In this document: in pieces, positions 1-8,155 of the stretch
Numbering within the stretch: position 1 is the stretch's first letter
Layout of the letters: each line of letters opens with the position of its first letter
From: Fibrisoma limi BUZ 3
Lineage (GTDB): Bacteria > Bacteroidota > Bacteroidia > Cytophagales > Spirosomataceae
Assembly (NCBI RefSeq): GCF_000296815.2
Contig: NZ_CAIT01000009.1
Span: 248,001 to 312,000 of the forward strand
Length of the DNA: 64,000 bases
Reading direction: 5' to 3'
Notes under the pieces: generated by a model
What the model was told of the DNA's origin: nothing
Databases searched by the model: none
The model's input: only the letters and a program-made list of their open reading frames with translations
Program-made: the position numbers and the translations under genes

Positions 1-51
1 CAGACAGAATTGAACGTCAACAAAGCTATCGTTCAGAACCCGTAACGGTTT

Positions 52-111
52 ATTTTGTCGAAAAACAGAACGGCCGGTCAATTGACCGGCCGTTCTGTTT
101 TTCGACAAAAT
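52..111. repeat. Perfect 60-bp palindrome, probable bidirectional terminator
   Basis: Bases 52-81 are the exact reverse complement of 82-111, with no spacer; the centre is CAATTG. In RNA the GC-rich core (CGGCCGG and CCGGCCG) would form a strong hairpin, followed by a T-run on the right arm and preceded by the matching A-run on the left, so it can terminate in both directions. It lies about 105 bp before the SusC start. The gene it would serve to the left is outside the window. A recombination or protein-binding site is the alternative. Confidence 0.75.
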
Positions 112-126
112 TATTTCTTAACAAAC

Positions 127-158
127 GTTAACAATTATTGTTTTACTAATTATTTTTG
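127..158 (+). promoter_or_regulatory. Candidate Bacteroidota promoter of the SusC operon
   Basis: TATTTTTG at 151-158 fits the Bacteroidota -7 consensus TAnnTTTG exactly. A weak -33 element (GTTA, 127-130) sits 20 bp upstream. The start codon is about 60 bp downstream in an AT-rich leader. The -33 match is poor, so this is a moderate call. Confidence 0.35.
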
Positions 159-217
159 CAACCCGTTTCCGAGTACTTTTTTATTGTTTTATTTAAATAT
201 TTTCCCCAAAAATCTCT

Positions 218-3200
218 ATGAGAAAATATCTAATGTTGGGTTGGCTGCTCACCTTACTGTTCTGTTTGCCCGCTTTGGCGCAGGAGGTAACTGTGAGTGG
301 TCGGGTCACTTCATCAGACGACGGCTCCGCTCTGCCAGGCGTGAGTATTCAGATTAAAGGCACTACCCGGGGGACGACCACCGATTCGGAAGGGCGTTAC
401 CGGCTAAGTGTACCAGCAAATGCCCGGTTAGTTTTCAGCTATATCGGATTCGGTAATCAGGAGATCGCCGTGGGTAACCAGACTACCATCGACGTAGCGC
501 TGACCAGTGGGGCACAGAACCTGAGCGAAATCGTAGTGACTGCCCAGGGTATCGAGCGCGACAAGCGTTCGCTGGGTTACTCAACGCAGGAAGTTAACAG
601 CGCGCTGATTTCGCAAAAATCAGAGCCGAACCTACTCAACTCACTGCAGGGTAAGCTGGCGGGGGTAAACATCACGACGCAAAGTGGCTCGCCGGGTGCA
701 TCAACGAACATCAATATTCGGGGGATTACGTCGTTCAACGGCAGCAACCAGCCGCTGATCGTCGTTGATGGCATCATCTTCAGTAACGATGTGAACGTAA
801 CGGGTAATACATTGTTTCAGTCGCAGTCATCAAACCGTCTGTCCGATATTAACCCGGAGAGCATCGAGTCGATCAACGTACTGAAAGGCCCCGCTGCCGC
901 CGTTCTGTACGGTTCACGGGCATCGGCCGGTGCGATCATCATCACCACGAAGACGGGCCGCAACCAGCAGAACAAAACGGAAGTAACCATCACATCGTCA
1001 TACAACGTACAGGACGTTTACGGTTTACCTCGTTTTCAGAATGATTACGGTCAGGGCACAAACAACCTGTTCGTTAACAACTCGACCAACTCATGGGGAC
1101 CGGCTTTCGTAGGTGGCCCCACGTCCGTTACCAACCTGCAGGGTCAGGTTCGGCCTTACCAGGCGTATCCGAACAACGTTAGTGATTTCTACCGTCAGGG
1201 GCACATTCTGCAGAACACGGCCAACATTGCCGGTGGGGATATCAATCGTAACTTCAACATCTCGATCAGCAACACCTCGCAGCAAGGGATCACCCGAAAT
1301 TCTAAATTCGGCCGGACGAACGTTCAGTTGGGTGGCGAAACCCGCCTGAACAATGGGCTGCGCATTACCGGTACCGGTACGTACGCTCAGACCGTTCAGC
1401 GGGGTGCAACGCTGGGTAACGGGGGTAGTGCATTTGGTCAGTTAACCCGTATTCCGCGGAGCTATGATCTGCCTAACGAACCCTTCCAGGATGCCAACGG
1501 GCAAAGCATCTACTTCCTGACGACGGCTAATAACCCGAACTGGTCACTGTACAACTCGACGCTGGACAGCCAGGTTGACCGCTTCTTCGGAAACTTTACG
1601 GTAGGTTATGATATAGCAAAGTGGTTGAACGTTACGTATCGTGTAACGGGCGATACCTACACCGACCGCCGGAAAGCCGTAGAAAACATTGGTTCGGTTC
1701 GTACTCCGCAGGGATCAATTATTCAGGATAATTTCTTCCGCTCCGAGTTGAACGGAGACCTGTTGATCAATGCGAAAACCGATAAATTTTTCTTGGAGGG
1801 TTTAGGAGCTAACCTGTTGCTGGGTAACAACATCAACCAGCGCCGGACCCAAAACGTATCGGCCGTTGGTGCTTCGCTGGTTATTCCTGGCTTTCTCAAT
1901 CCATCAAACGGCTCGGTATTTACGGGAAGTGGCGAAACCAGCACGCTCCGCCGACTGGTTGGTTACTACGCTCAGTTGTCGTTGAATTATCAGAACTACC
2001 TGTTCCTCGAACTGACTGGCCGGGCTGACCAATCGTCGACGCTGCCGAAAGCCAACAGCACGTACTTCTACCCGTCGGCATCACTGAGCTTCGTTCCGAC
2101 GGATTTCTTTAAGGTACAATCTGACATCCTGTCGTATGCCAAAGTACGGGCCAGCATTGCCCGGGTAGGTCGCGATGCCGATCCGTATCTCCTGAACTCA
2201 GTGTATGTAGCATCTGGTTATGGAAACAACCTGGCCAGTGTTACGTTCCCCCTTACCATCGGCGGCAGCAGCGTACCCGGCTTTACGCCAAGCAGCCGGA
2301 TTGGTAGCAATGCGCTGACGCCTGAGTTCGTTACGTCGTCGGAAGTTGGTTTGAACCTGGGCTTCTTCCAGAACCGGTTAAGCCTGGACGCTGCGTACTT
2401 CTTTACGCGGTCGACCGACCAGATTTTCAATGTAGCGATCTCGAACTCGACAGGTTTCGACACCCGGACTACTAACGTGGGCGAACTGCAAAACCAGGGT
2501 ATCGAACTGGTATTGTCGGCTACACCGGTACGCGTAAGCGGCTTCAAGTGGGACATCACGGCTAACTTCACCCGCATTCGGAACAAAGTTATTTCGATTG
2601 CCCCGGGCGTACGTCAGTCGGGTATTACGGGTAACGGCTTCATTGGTATTACCTCTTCAATTGTCGAAGGCCAGCCGTATGGTGTAATTGTGAGTACGGC
2701 CAATACGCGGGTACAGAACACGGACCCGAACGGCCAATACTACGATCCAACCGGTCAGTACGTAGGGCAGTATGTGGTCAACCCAACGAGCGGTCTGTTC
2801 GTACCGGGTCTGGCGGGTCAGGTGATTGCCAACCCGAACCCGAACTACACGCTGGGTATCAACAACTCGTTCTCGTACAAAGGCTTCACGTTGCAGGCAC
2901 TGGTCGACATTCGTCAGGGCGGACAGCTCTTCTCGTTCCCGGCCGTTGACTACCGTAGCGGTGGCCAGTTATACGTAACGGGTGTTGATCGGGATCAGCC
3001 CCGTATTCTGCCAGGTGTGTTGCCGATCACAGGTTCAGATGGCCGCGTAACGGGTTACCGTCCGAACAACATCCAGTTGTCGTCACAGGCCTACTGGCAG
3101 GGATTAGGCGGTCTGGCTTCCGAAGCCGCCGTATTCGACGCAACGAACTATCGCCTGCGCGAGGTATCGCTGAACTACACACTGCCTAAAGGGCTGCTGA

Positions 3201-3382
3201 ACAAGACTCCGTTCGGCACCATTTCAGTGGGCGTGAGTGGCCGGAACCTGTTCTTCTACGCGCCGAATTACTATACTGATCCGGAAGTAAACACGCAGGG
3301 AGCCGGTAACATTCAGGGTCTTGACCTGAACGGACCGCCGAACGCGCGTAACTATGGTGTAAACCTGCGGCTCACGTTGTAA
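218..3382 (+). CDS. SusC/RagA family TonB-linked outer membrane receptor
   Basis: A 1054-aa outer-membrane active-transport porin that, with a SusD-type lipoprotein, imports an oligosaccharide or peptide using TonB energy. A signal peptide ends near residue 22 (PALAQ). Residues about 24-105 form a carboxypeptidase-D regulatory-like domain (SGRVTSSDDGSALPGVSI), then a TonB-box-like stretch (LSEIVVTA), a plug with the LNSLQGKLAGVNI and GITSFNGSNQPLIVVDG motifs near 140-190, and a long beta-barrel to the C terminus. Length is normal for the family. It starts an operon with the SusD gene 26 bp downstream and a third lipoprotein gene. The substrate cannot be read from sequence; no glycoside hydrolase is adjacent, so a non-polysaccharide substrate is possible. 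Confidence 0.96.
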   Translation: MRKYLMLGWLLTLLFCLPALAQEVTVSGRVTSSDDGSALPGVSIQIKGTTRGTTTDSEGRYRLSVPANARLVFSYIGFGNQEIAVGNQTTIDVALTSGAQNLSEIVVTAQGIERDKRSLGYSTQEVNSALISQKSEPNLLNSLQGKLAGVNITTQSGSPGASTNINIRGITSFNGSNQPLIVVDGIIFSNDVNVTGNTLFQSQSSNRLSDINPESIESINVLKGPAAAVLYGSRASAGAIIITTKTGRNQQNKTEVTITSSYNVQDVYGLPRFQNDYGQGTNNLFVNNSTNSWGPAFVGGPTSVTNLQGQVRPYQAYPNNVSDFYRQGHILQNTANIAGGDINRNFNISISNTSQQGITRNSKFGRTNVQLGGETRLNNGLRITGTGTYAQTVQRGATLGNGGSAFGQLTRIPRSYDLPNEPFQDANGQSIYFLTTANNPNWSLYNSTLDSQVDRFFGNFTVGYDIAKWLNVTYRVTGDTYTDRRKAVENIGSVRTPQGSIIQDNFFRSELNGDLLINAKTDKFFLEGLGANLLLGNNINQRRTQNVSAVGASLVIPGFLNPSNGSVFTGSGETSTLRRLVGYYAQLSLNYQNYLFLELTGRADQSSTLPKANSTYFYPSASLSFVPTDFFKVQSDILSYAKVRASIARVGRDADPYLLNSVYVASGYGNNLASVTFPLTIGGSSVPGFTPSSRIGSNALTPEFVTSSEVGLNLGFFQNRLSLDAAYFFTRSTDQIFNVAISNSTGFDTRTTNVGELQNQGIELVLSATPVRVSGFKWDITANFTRIRNKVISIAPGVRQSGITGNGFIGITSSIVEGQPYGVIVSTANTRVQNTDPNGQYYDPTGQYVGQYVVNPTSGLFVPGLAGQVIANPNPNYTLGINNSFSYKGFTLQALVDIRQGGQLFSFPAVDYRSGGQLYVTGVDRDQPRILPGVLPITGSDGRVTGYRPNNIQLSSQAYWQGLGGLASEAAVFDATNYRLREVSLNYTLPKGLLNKTPFGTISVGVSGRNLFFYAPNYYTDPEVNTQGAGNIQGLDLNGPPNARNYGVNLRLTL

Positions 3383-3408
3383 TCCTTTTTTATCACTTGA
3401 TCCTATCT

Positions 3409-4872
3409 ATGAATACCATATTTCGAAAAGCATTGCTCGTAATGCCTCTGCTGGCAACTATGGGTGGATGCAGTCAGTTTCTGGACGTCAATGTGACGCC
3501 CAATAACCCGACAGCAGTACCGCCATCGGTTCTGCTCCCCTCGGCTCACATCGGCACGGCCTTCGCCAACGCCAATGAGTTGAACCGCTTCACGTCGGTC
3601 GTAACGCAGCAACTGGCCGGCGCGGCCAACAGCCCGGCCAACTATGACGTGTACGTAGTAAGTTCATCAGACTTCGGGAACCAGTGGCGCTTTGAACTAT
3701 ACGGTGGCGCGTTGATTAATTATCAGCAAATTATCGACATCGCCAATGCGTCGAACTCGAAAGCGTACACGGGTATAGCTAAAATTATGAAAGCCTATGC
3801 TTTCTCGATGGCTACCGATGTATGGGGCGATATCCCGTATTCTCAGGCGTTGCAGGGCGATGCGAATGTGCAACCCCGTCTCGATAAGCAGGAGGACATC
3901 TATAAGGGTAACCAGTCACTCGGCATTCAGAGTCTGTTTGATCTGGTACGTGAAGGGATAGCCGATCTGAATGCGCAGTCGACCACCCGTCCGACTACCG
4001 ATGACCTGATCTATCGGGGCGACCTGGCCAAGTGGCGCCGGGCCGGCAACACCCTGTTGCTGAAACTGGCAAACACAATTAGCCGGAAGGAGCCAGAACT
4101 GGCCCGTTCAGTAATCAATGAGGTCCTTAACAGCGATCAGTACATCAAAACGAACGCCGACGACCTCAATGTATTCTTTGGTGGTGCTGTTGGTAGCCGC
4201 GATCCGCGCTTTGAGTACACAAACATCAGCTCGTTCCGCGACGACCTGATCCTGAGTACTCGCTACCTGAATCTGCTCCAGGCCAACAATGATCCGCGTC
4301 TGCCGATTTTCTTTACCAAGCCGGGTGCTAACTACGTAACGATCGACAACGGCCAGCGGGGTGGTATTCCCAGCCCGACAAGTAACTGGTCGCGTTACAA
4401 CGCTTACGTGACGGGTGCCAATGGTGAAGGGCCGGTACGGTTGCTGACCAACTTCCAGCGGGCGTTTATCCTGGCTGAATCAGCGCTGACCCTGGGCACT
4501 ACAGGCGATCCGCAAACGTATTACACAGAAGCTATCCGGGCCTCAATGAGCCTGGCCGGCCTGACTACGGCACAGATCGATGCGTACCTGGCGGCCAACC
4601 CGCGTATTGCTACGCTGAGCGGCACCACGCAGGAGAAGCTGGCCCAGATCATTACGCAGAAGTACATTGCCTTTACCGGCAACGGTATTGAGCTTTGGAA
4701 TGACTGGCGTCGGACCGGCTATCCGGTACTGCAACAGTCGCAGAACGCTGCGGGTATCGATGGCACCCGGCCGGTGCGGGCCGTTTACATCTCGCAGGAG
4801 ATTGAGCGAAACCCCAACTTCCCGAACCCGGCTCCGCAATCTAACATTAAAGTGTGGTGGGACGTCGATTAA
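3409..4872 (+). CDS. SusD/RagB family nutrient-binding lipoprotein
   Basis: A 487-aa surface lipoprotein that caps the SusC porin and delivers substrate. I chose the ATG at 3409; it gives a lipoprotein signal MNTIFRKALLVMPLLATMGG with the lipidated Cys at residue 21. The N-terminal FLDVNVTPNNPT motif, helical TPR-like middle and a C-terminal FTGNGIELWNDWRRTGYP region are typical of the SusD-like group that pairs with short-plug SusC proteins. An in-frame TTG 12 bases earlier would add four residues before the signal and is unlikely. It lies between susC (26 bp upstream) and a small lipoprotein gene (28 bp downstream), so the three are probably co-transcribed. Confidence 0.95.
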   Translation: MNTIFRKALLVMPLLATMGGCSQFLDVNVTPNNPTAVPPSVLLPSAHIGTAFANANELNRFTSVVTQQLAGAANSPANYDVYVVSSSDFGNQWRFELYGGALINYQQIIDIANASNSKAYTGIAKIMKAYAFSMATDVWGDIPYSQALQGDANVQPRLDKQEDIYKGNQSLGIQSLFDLVREGIADLNAQSTTRPTTDDLIYRGDLAKWRRAGNTLLLKLANTISRKEPELARSVINEVLNSDQYIKTNADDLNVFFGGAVGSRDPRFEYTNISSFRDDLILSTRYLNLLQANNDPRLPIFFTKPGANYVTIDNGQRGGIPSPTSNWSRYNAYVTGANGEGPVRLLTNFQRAFILAESALTLGTTGDPQTYYTEAIRASMSLAGLTTAQIDAYLAANPRIATLSGTTQEKLAQIITQKYIAFTGNGIELWNDWRRTGYPVLQQSQNAAGIDGTRPVRAVYISQEIERNPNFPNPAPQSNIKVWWDVD

Positions 4873-4900
4873 TGGTCACTTCGTTTAACTAAGCAAACGC

Positions 4901-5410
4901 ATGAAAAAATTCTTAATAAAAGGGCTTTTGCTGGCAACATTGGCAGTGACCAACTTCGCCTGCGAAGACGATTTAAAATATGGCGAACTGGTACGGGACA
5001 ACCGCCCGGCAGTACCGGTAACATTCCAGGGTGCCACTACGTATGGCGGTAACCCGTTCATCGAAATACAGGCATCGGGACCGGGAACAATCCGGTTTAC
5101 GTTGTCCATACCCGAATCGACCGGCCGGACAATCCGCGAGATTACGACGGTAGCCGGTGGCGGTACGGGCATTAATGCTGCTACGCTGAACACGGCTTCG
5201 GCCAAGTACAATACAGCACCGATCCCGGGCAACGGCACAACGGCTGTTTTCGAAACCACGCTGGCTGCGTTCCGGACCAAGTATCCGTCGGTGGCAACTA
5301 CGGTGTCACCCAACCCGGCGTCACCACGTGAGATTGCGTTTATCTTCCTGATTACGCTCGACAACGGCGATCAGATTGTAACGCAACAGGTGCGCGTCCG
5401 GATTTTGTAA
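4901..5410 (+). CDS. Hypothetical lipoprotein of the SusCD operon
   Basis: A 169-aa protein with a lipoprotein signal (LLATLAVTNFAC, Cys 21, followed by EDD, an acidic +2 region that in Bacteroidota favours surface export). The rest is beta-rich, Thr/Gly/Pro rich, with no catalytic motif that I recognise. As the third gene after susC and susD and before a strong terminator it probably belongs to the surface-exposed part of the same uptake system, for example as an accessory binding protein. The function is inferred from context only. Confidence 0.85.
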   Translation: MKKFLIKGLLLATLAVTNFACEDDLKYGELVRDNRPAVPVTFQGATTYGGNPFIEIQASGPGTIRFTLSIPESTGRTIREITTVAGGGTGINAATLNTASAKYNTAPIPGNGTTAVFETTLAAFRTKYPSVATTVSPNPASPREIAFIFLITLDNGDQIVTQQVRVRIL

Positions 5411-5431
5411 TTACATAGTACAGTAAGCCAT

Positions 5432-5469
5432 AAAAAGCAGGAGGGCATTTGTTCTCCTGCTTTTTGTTT
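5432..5469 (+). terminator. Intrinsic terminator of the SusCD operon
   Basis: AAAAAGCAGGAG (5432-5443) pairs perfectly with CTCCTGCTTTTT (5454-5465) across a 10-nt loop, followed by more T. It lies 21 bp after the last stop codon. The next 310 bp up to the following gene hold nothing else that I can support. Confidence 0.85.
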
Positions 5470-5784
5470 TTGCAAAGGTTGTGTAACCGCAAATGGTTTA
5501 AGACCAGTTTCATTAATTACTGTGTATCAGTACTCAAAACCCCTGAAGAGGCAATACGTAAAGGGTGTTTTTAACGTAATAGAATCAAAACCTGTACAAA
5601 TCGGCATATTTACCTTCGGTTACCTACCGTATAATTACCAACACCCTCCGCTTAGTAACTTACGTTTCGTCCGGCTGGCAAACTGGTTATTTTGCCTACT
5701 GAACTTTTGGAAAGTGAGTGAATTCCGCTACAAAGTAACTCGCCTTCTACTAAGGGCAGCCACTTATATCCAGCTTATTGTGTG

Positions 5785-6846
5785 ATGATGAAGAACGCTA
5801 AAATTGCCGGTATTGGCTACTACGTGCCGGAGCGAGTTGTGACCAACGAGGAGATTGCCCCGTGGGTAGACGTCGACGGCCCCTGGATCGAAGAGCGGAC
5901 GGGTATCCGCGAACGGCGCTACGCCAAGATGGGCGAGGAAACCGCCACCACGATGGGCACTATTGCGGCCAAAATTGCCATCGACCGTGCCGGGATCACA
6001 CCCAACGACATCGACTTCATTATTTTCGCAACCATGAGTGCCGATTATATCGTGCCGGGCTGTGGCGTACTGCTTCAGCGCGAGCTTGGTATAACTGGCA
6101 ATGAAATTGGGGCACTGGATATCCGTAATCAATGCTCAGGTTTTATTTATGCCCTGGCCGTTGCCGACAAGTTCATCAAAACCGGTACGTACCGCAACAT
6201 CCTGGTTGTAGCCGCCGAACGTCAGTCATTCAATCTGGATTATAGCCTGCGCGGTCGTGATTCGGCCATTATCTTCGCCGATGGCGCGGGAGCGGTGGTT
6301 CTTCAGCCAACCGATCAGCCCAACGAAGGTATACTGACCACTCACCTCCACGCCGACGGTACCGACGCTGAAGAACTGGCCATCATCAACCCCGGTAGCC
6401 ACGGCAATTACCACCTGAAAAAATACAAATCACAGTACCTTGAATCGGAGTACAATCTGGTACATCCGAACACCGGCCCTTTTGAAGGCCAGTTTATCTA
6501 TCCGGGCGTGTTCAAAGGGTACCTTGTGATCAAAAAAGCGTTTCAAAAATTTCCGGAAGCCATTCAGGAGGCTATCAAAACGGAGGGTTACTCGCTCAGC
6601 GACGTAGATTTTTTCGTCATGCACCAGGCTAACCTCCGGATTCTGGAATACATTCAGAAGAAGCTCGGCTTACCCGACGAAAAGCTTTGGAACAACATCC
6701 AGCAGTACGGCAACACAACGGCAGCCTCCGTACCCATCGCTCTATGTGAAGCCTGGGAAGCGGGTCGTATCCGCGGGGGTGATCTGGTTTGTCTGGCTGC
6801 GTTTGGTAGTGGGTTTACGTGGGCTTCAGCATTGGTTCGATGGTAA
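5785..6846 (+). CDS. Ketoacyl-ACP synthase III family protein (FabH-like)
   Basis: About 353 aa, thiolase fold. FabH enzymes condense an acyl-CoA primer with malonyl-ACP. The catalytic triad is visible: Cys in ALDIRNQCSGFIYAL (about residue 120), His in FVMHQANLRIL and Asn in YGNTTAASVPIAL. It opens with KIAGIGYYVPERVVTNEEI, the FabH N terminus. The start lies in GTG-ATG-ATG (5782-5790); any of the three is possible. At about 353 residues it is longer than housekeeping FabH (about 320-330), with extra sequence in the middle (HGNYHLKKYKSQYLESEYN), like FabH paralogues used in alkyl or branched-chain primer pathways. The MaoC-like gene begins 22 bp downstream, so both probably act on the same acyl chain. 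Confidence 0.9.
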   Translation: MMKNAKIAGIGYYVPERVVTNEEIAPWVDVDGPWIEERTGIRERRYAKMGEETATTMGTIAAKIAIDRAGITPNDIDFIIFATMSADYIVPGCGVLLQRELGITGNEIGALDIRNQCSGFIYALAVADKFIKTGTYRNILVVAAERQSFNLDYSLRGRDSAIIFADGAGAVVLQPTDQPNEGILTTHLHADGTDAEELAIINPGSHGNYHLKKYKSQYLESEYNLVHPNTGPFEGQFIYPGVFKGYLVIKKAFQKFPEAIQEAIKTEGYSLSDVDFFVMHQANLRILEYIQKKLGLPDEKLWNNIQQYGNTTAASVPIALCEAWEAGRIRGGDLVCLAAFGSGFTWASALVRW

Positions 6847-6868
6847 AACCTTTACTAACTTTACGTCA

Positions 6869-7306
6869 ATGACTGACATAACTTTTACGCCTATGCAAGT
6901 CATGGAGGTTGGAGAAACGTATTGCTACCGGTATCAATTCAGTCAGGAAGACGTTGAGAAATTTGCCGAAGCAACTGGCGACGACAATCCCCTTCATCTG
7001 GACCCACATTTTGCCGCCAACACTCCGTTTAAACGTCCTATTGTTCACGGTATGCTGAGTGCCAGCGTATTAGCTAAGGTTTTTGGCAAACAGTTTGGCG
7101 GTACCGGGGGCGTACACCTGTCGCAAACGCTCGATTTTGTGCGCCCGATGTACGTTGACACCGAATACGAGCTTCGCTTTTCCTGCAAAAACATCAACTG
7201 CCGGCGACATACAGCCGAGATTACGTCGGAAACATTCGATTTAACAACGGGCAAGGTGACGCTACGGGGCACAAGTGTGGTGTTTCACCGCGACCTGTTC
7301 AACTGA
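6869..7306 (+). CDS. MaoC-like (R)-hydratase/dehydratase
   Basis: 145 aa, hot-dog fold. MaoC-type enzymes hydrate or dehydrate enoyl/3-hydroxyacyl thioesters. The hydratase-2 motif is present as FAEATGDDNPLHLDPHFA followed by RPIVHGML, which supplies the catalytic Asp and His. The reading frame is open upstream to 6746, inside the FabH gene, but the ATG at 6869 gives the family length and a clean N terminus (MTDITFTPMQVMEVGE). It follows the FabH-like gene by 22 bp and is probably in its operon. Whether the pair works in fatty-acid synthesis or a side pathway is not decidable here. Confidence 0.9.
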   Translation: MTDITFTPMQVMEVGETYCYRYQFSQEDVEKFAEATGDDNPLHLDPHFAANTPFKRPIVHGMLSASVLAKVFGKQFGGTGGVHLSQTLDFVRPMYVDTEYELRFSCKNINCRRHTAEITSETFDLTTGKVTLRGTSVVFHRDLFN

Positions 7307-7321
7307 GCGCCCAGACCTGCC

Positions 7322-8050
7322 TTATGTAGTGATCAGCTTCACGCAGGCTACTCCTATACCAAACGCCAGCAGATAACGAAGCGTCGGGACGGTGAAGCGG
7401 TGACTACCGAAATACCCGCCCAGCAATCCACCCAGAAAAGCAGCCCCGATCCACCCGTAGAGCGTTGGGCTTGGCGAATACCCTTTGCTAAGCAGTCCGA
7501 ACAGCCCTGACAGGGAGTTGACAAAAATGAACAGGGCCGACGTAGCCGCGGTTTCTTTTAGCCGCGCCCACCGAAACAGTAGCATCAGCGGACTGAGAAT
7601 GATCCCTCCGCCAATACCCAGCATCCCCGACAGCAAGCCGATACCGCCCCCCAGCCCGAGACCGGCCGCCAGCGGCACCGATTTGGGTTCTTCTTCGCGG
7701 CCGCGAATAGACCACAGCAGCCGAACAATCACCAACAGCAAACACGCAGCCAGCAACTGACGGTACAATGTATCGCTCAGCGGGATGGTTGCTCCTACAA
7801 ACGCCAGGGGTACGCTCGCTACGGCAAACGGCCAGAATTTCTCCCAGCGAAAATGTCCTGCCCGGTAGAACTGAATAAACGACACCGTCGATACAAACAG
7901 GTTTAACATCAAGGCTGAGGGTTTCATTTCCGCGGGTGCAACGCCAAACAGCGCCATAGTGGCCAGATACCCGCTGGCCCCTCCGTGCCCAACGGATGCA
8001 TAGATAAATCCGACGACAAACAGACAGAAAAGAAAGAGTGTAGATTCCAT
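7322..8050 (-). CDS. TauE/SafE (TSUP) family membrane permease
   Basis: A 242-aa integral membrane protein with about eight predicted segments in two repeats, each carrying the family's glycine-rich motif: VGHGGASGYLATMALFG near the N terminus and LSGMLGIGGGIILSPLMLL in the middle. TSUP proteins export sulfite, sulfoacetate or other sulfur-containing anions. It is convergent with the MaoC gene (15 bp between stops) and divergent from the subtilase gene, with about 105 bp between the two starts. No sulfur-metabolism gene is adjacent, so the substrate is unknown. Confidence 0.9.
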   Translation of the reverse strand: MESTLFLFCLFVVGFIYASVGHGGASGYLATMALFGVAPAEMKPSALMLNLFVSTVSFIQFYRAGHFRWEKFWPFAVASVPLAFVGATIPLSDTLYRQLLAACLLLVIVRLLWSIRGREEEPKSVPLAAGLGLGGGIGLLSGMLGIGGGIILSPLMLLFRWARLKETAATSALFIFVNSLSGLFGLLSKGYSPSPTLYGWIGAAFLGGLLGGYFGSHRFTVPTLRYLLAFGIGVACVKLITT

Positions 8051-8155
8051 TCTGATTCACCAAAAAGGACCAATGATTTGCGCATCATAGCGTTATAATC
8101 TATAGCTGCGTAAACCACAAAGCGGTAATTTAGACGAAAGTTAGCCGAATCCAGC

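Noticed and set aside
55-357. A 100-codon plus-strand frame across the palindrome and the start of susC
   Set aside because: It begins in the terminator palindrome, has no family resemblance and overlaps the real susC frame.
5522-5785. An 87-codon frame in the gap before the FabH-like gene
   Set aside because: No motif, no start signal that I can support, and a composition unlike the neighbouring genes.
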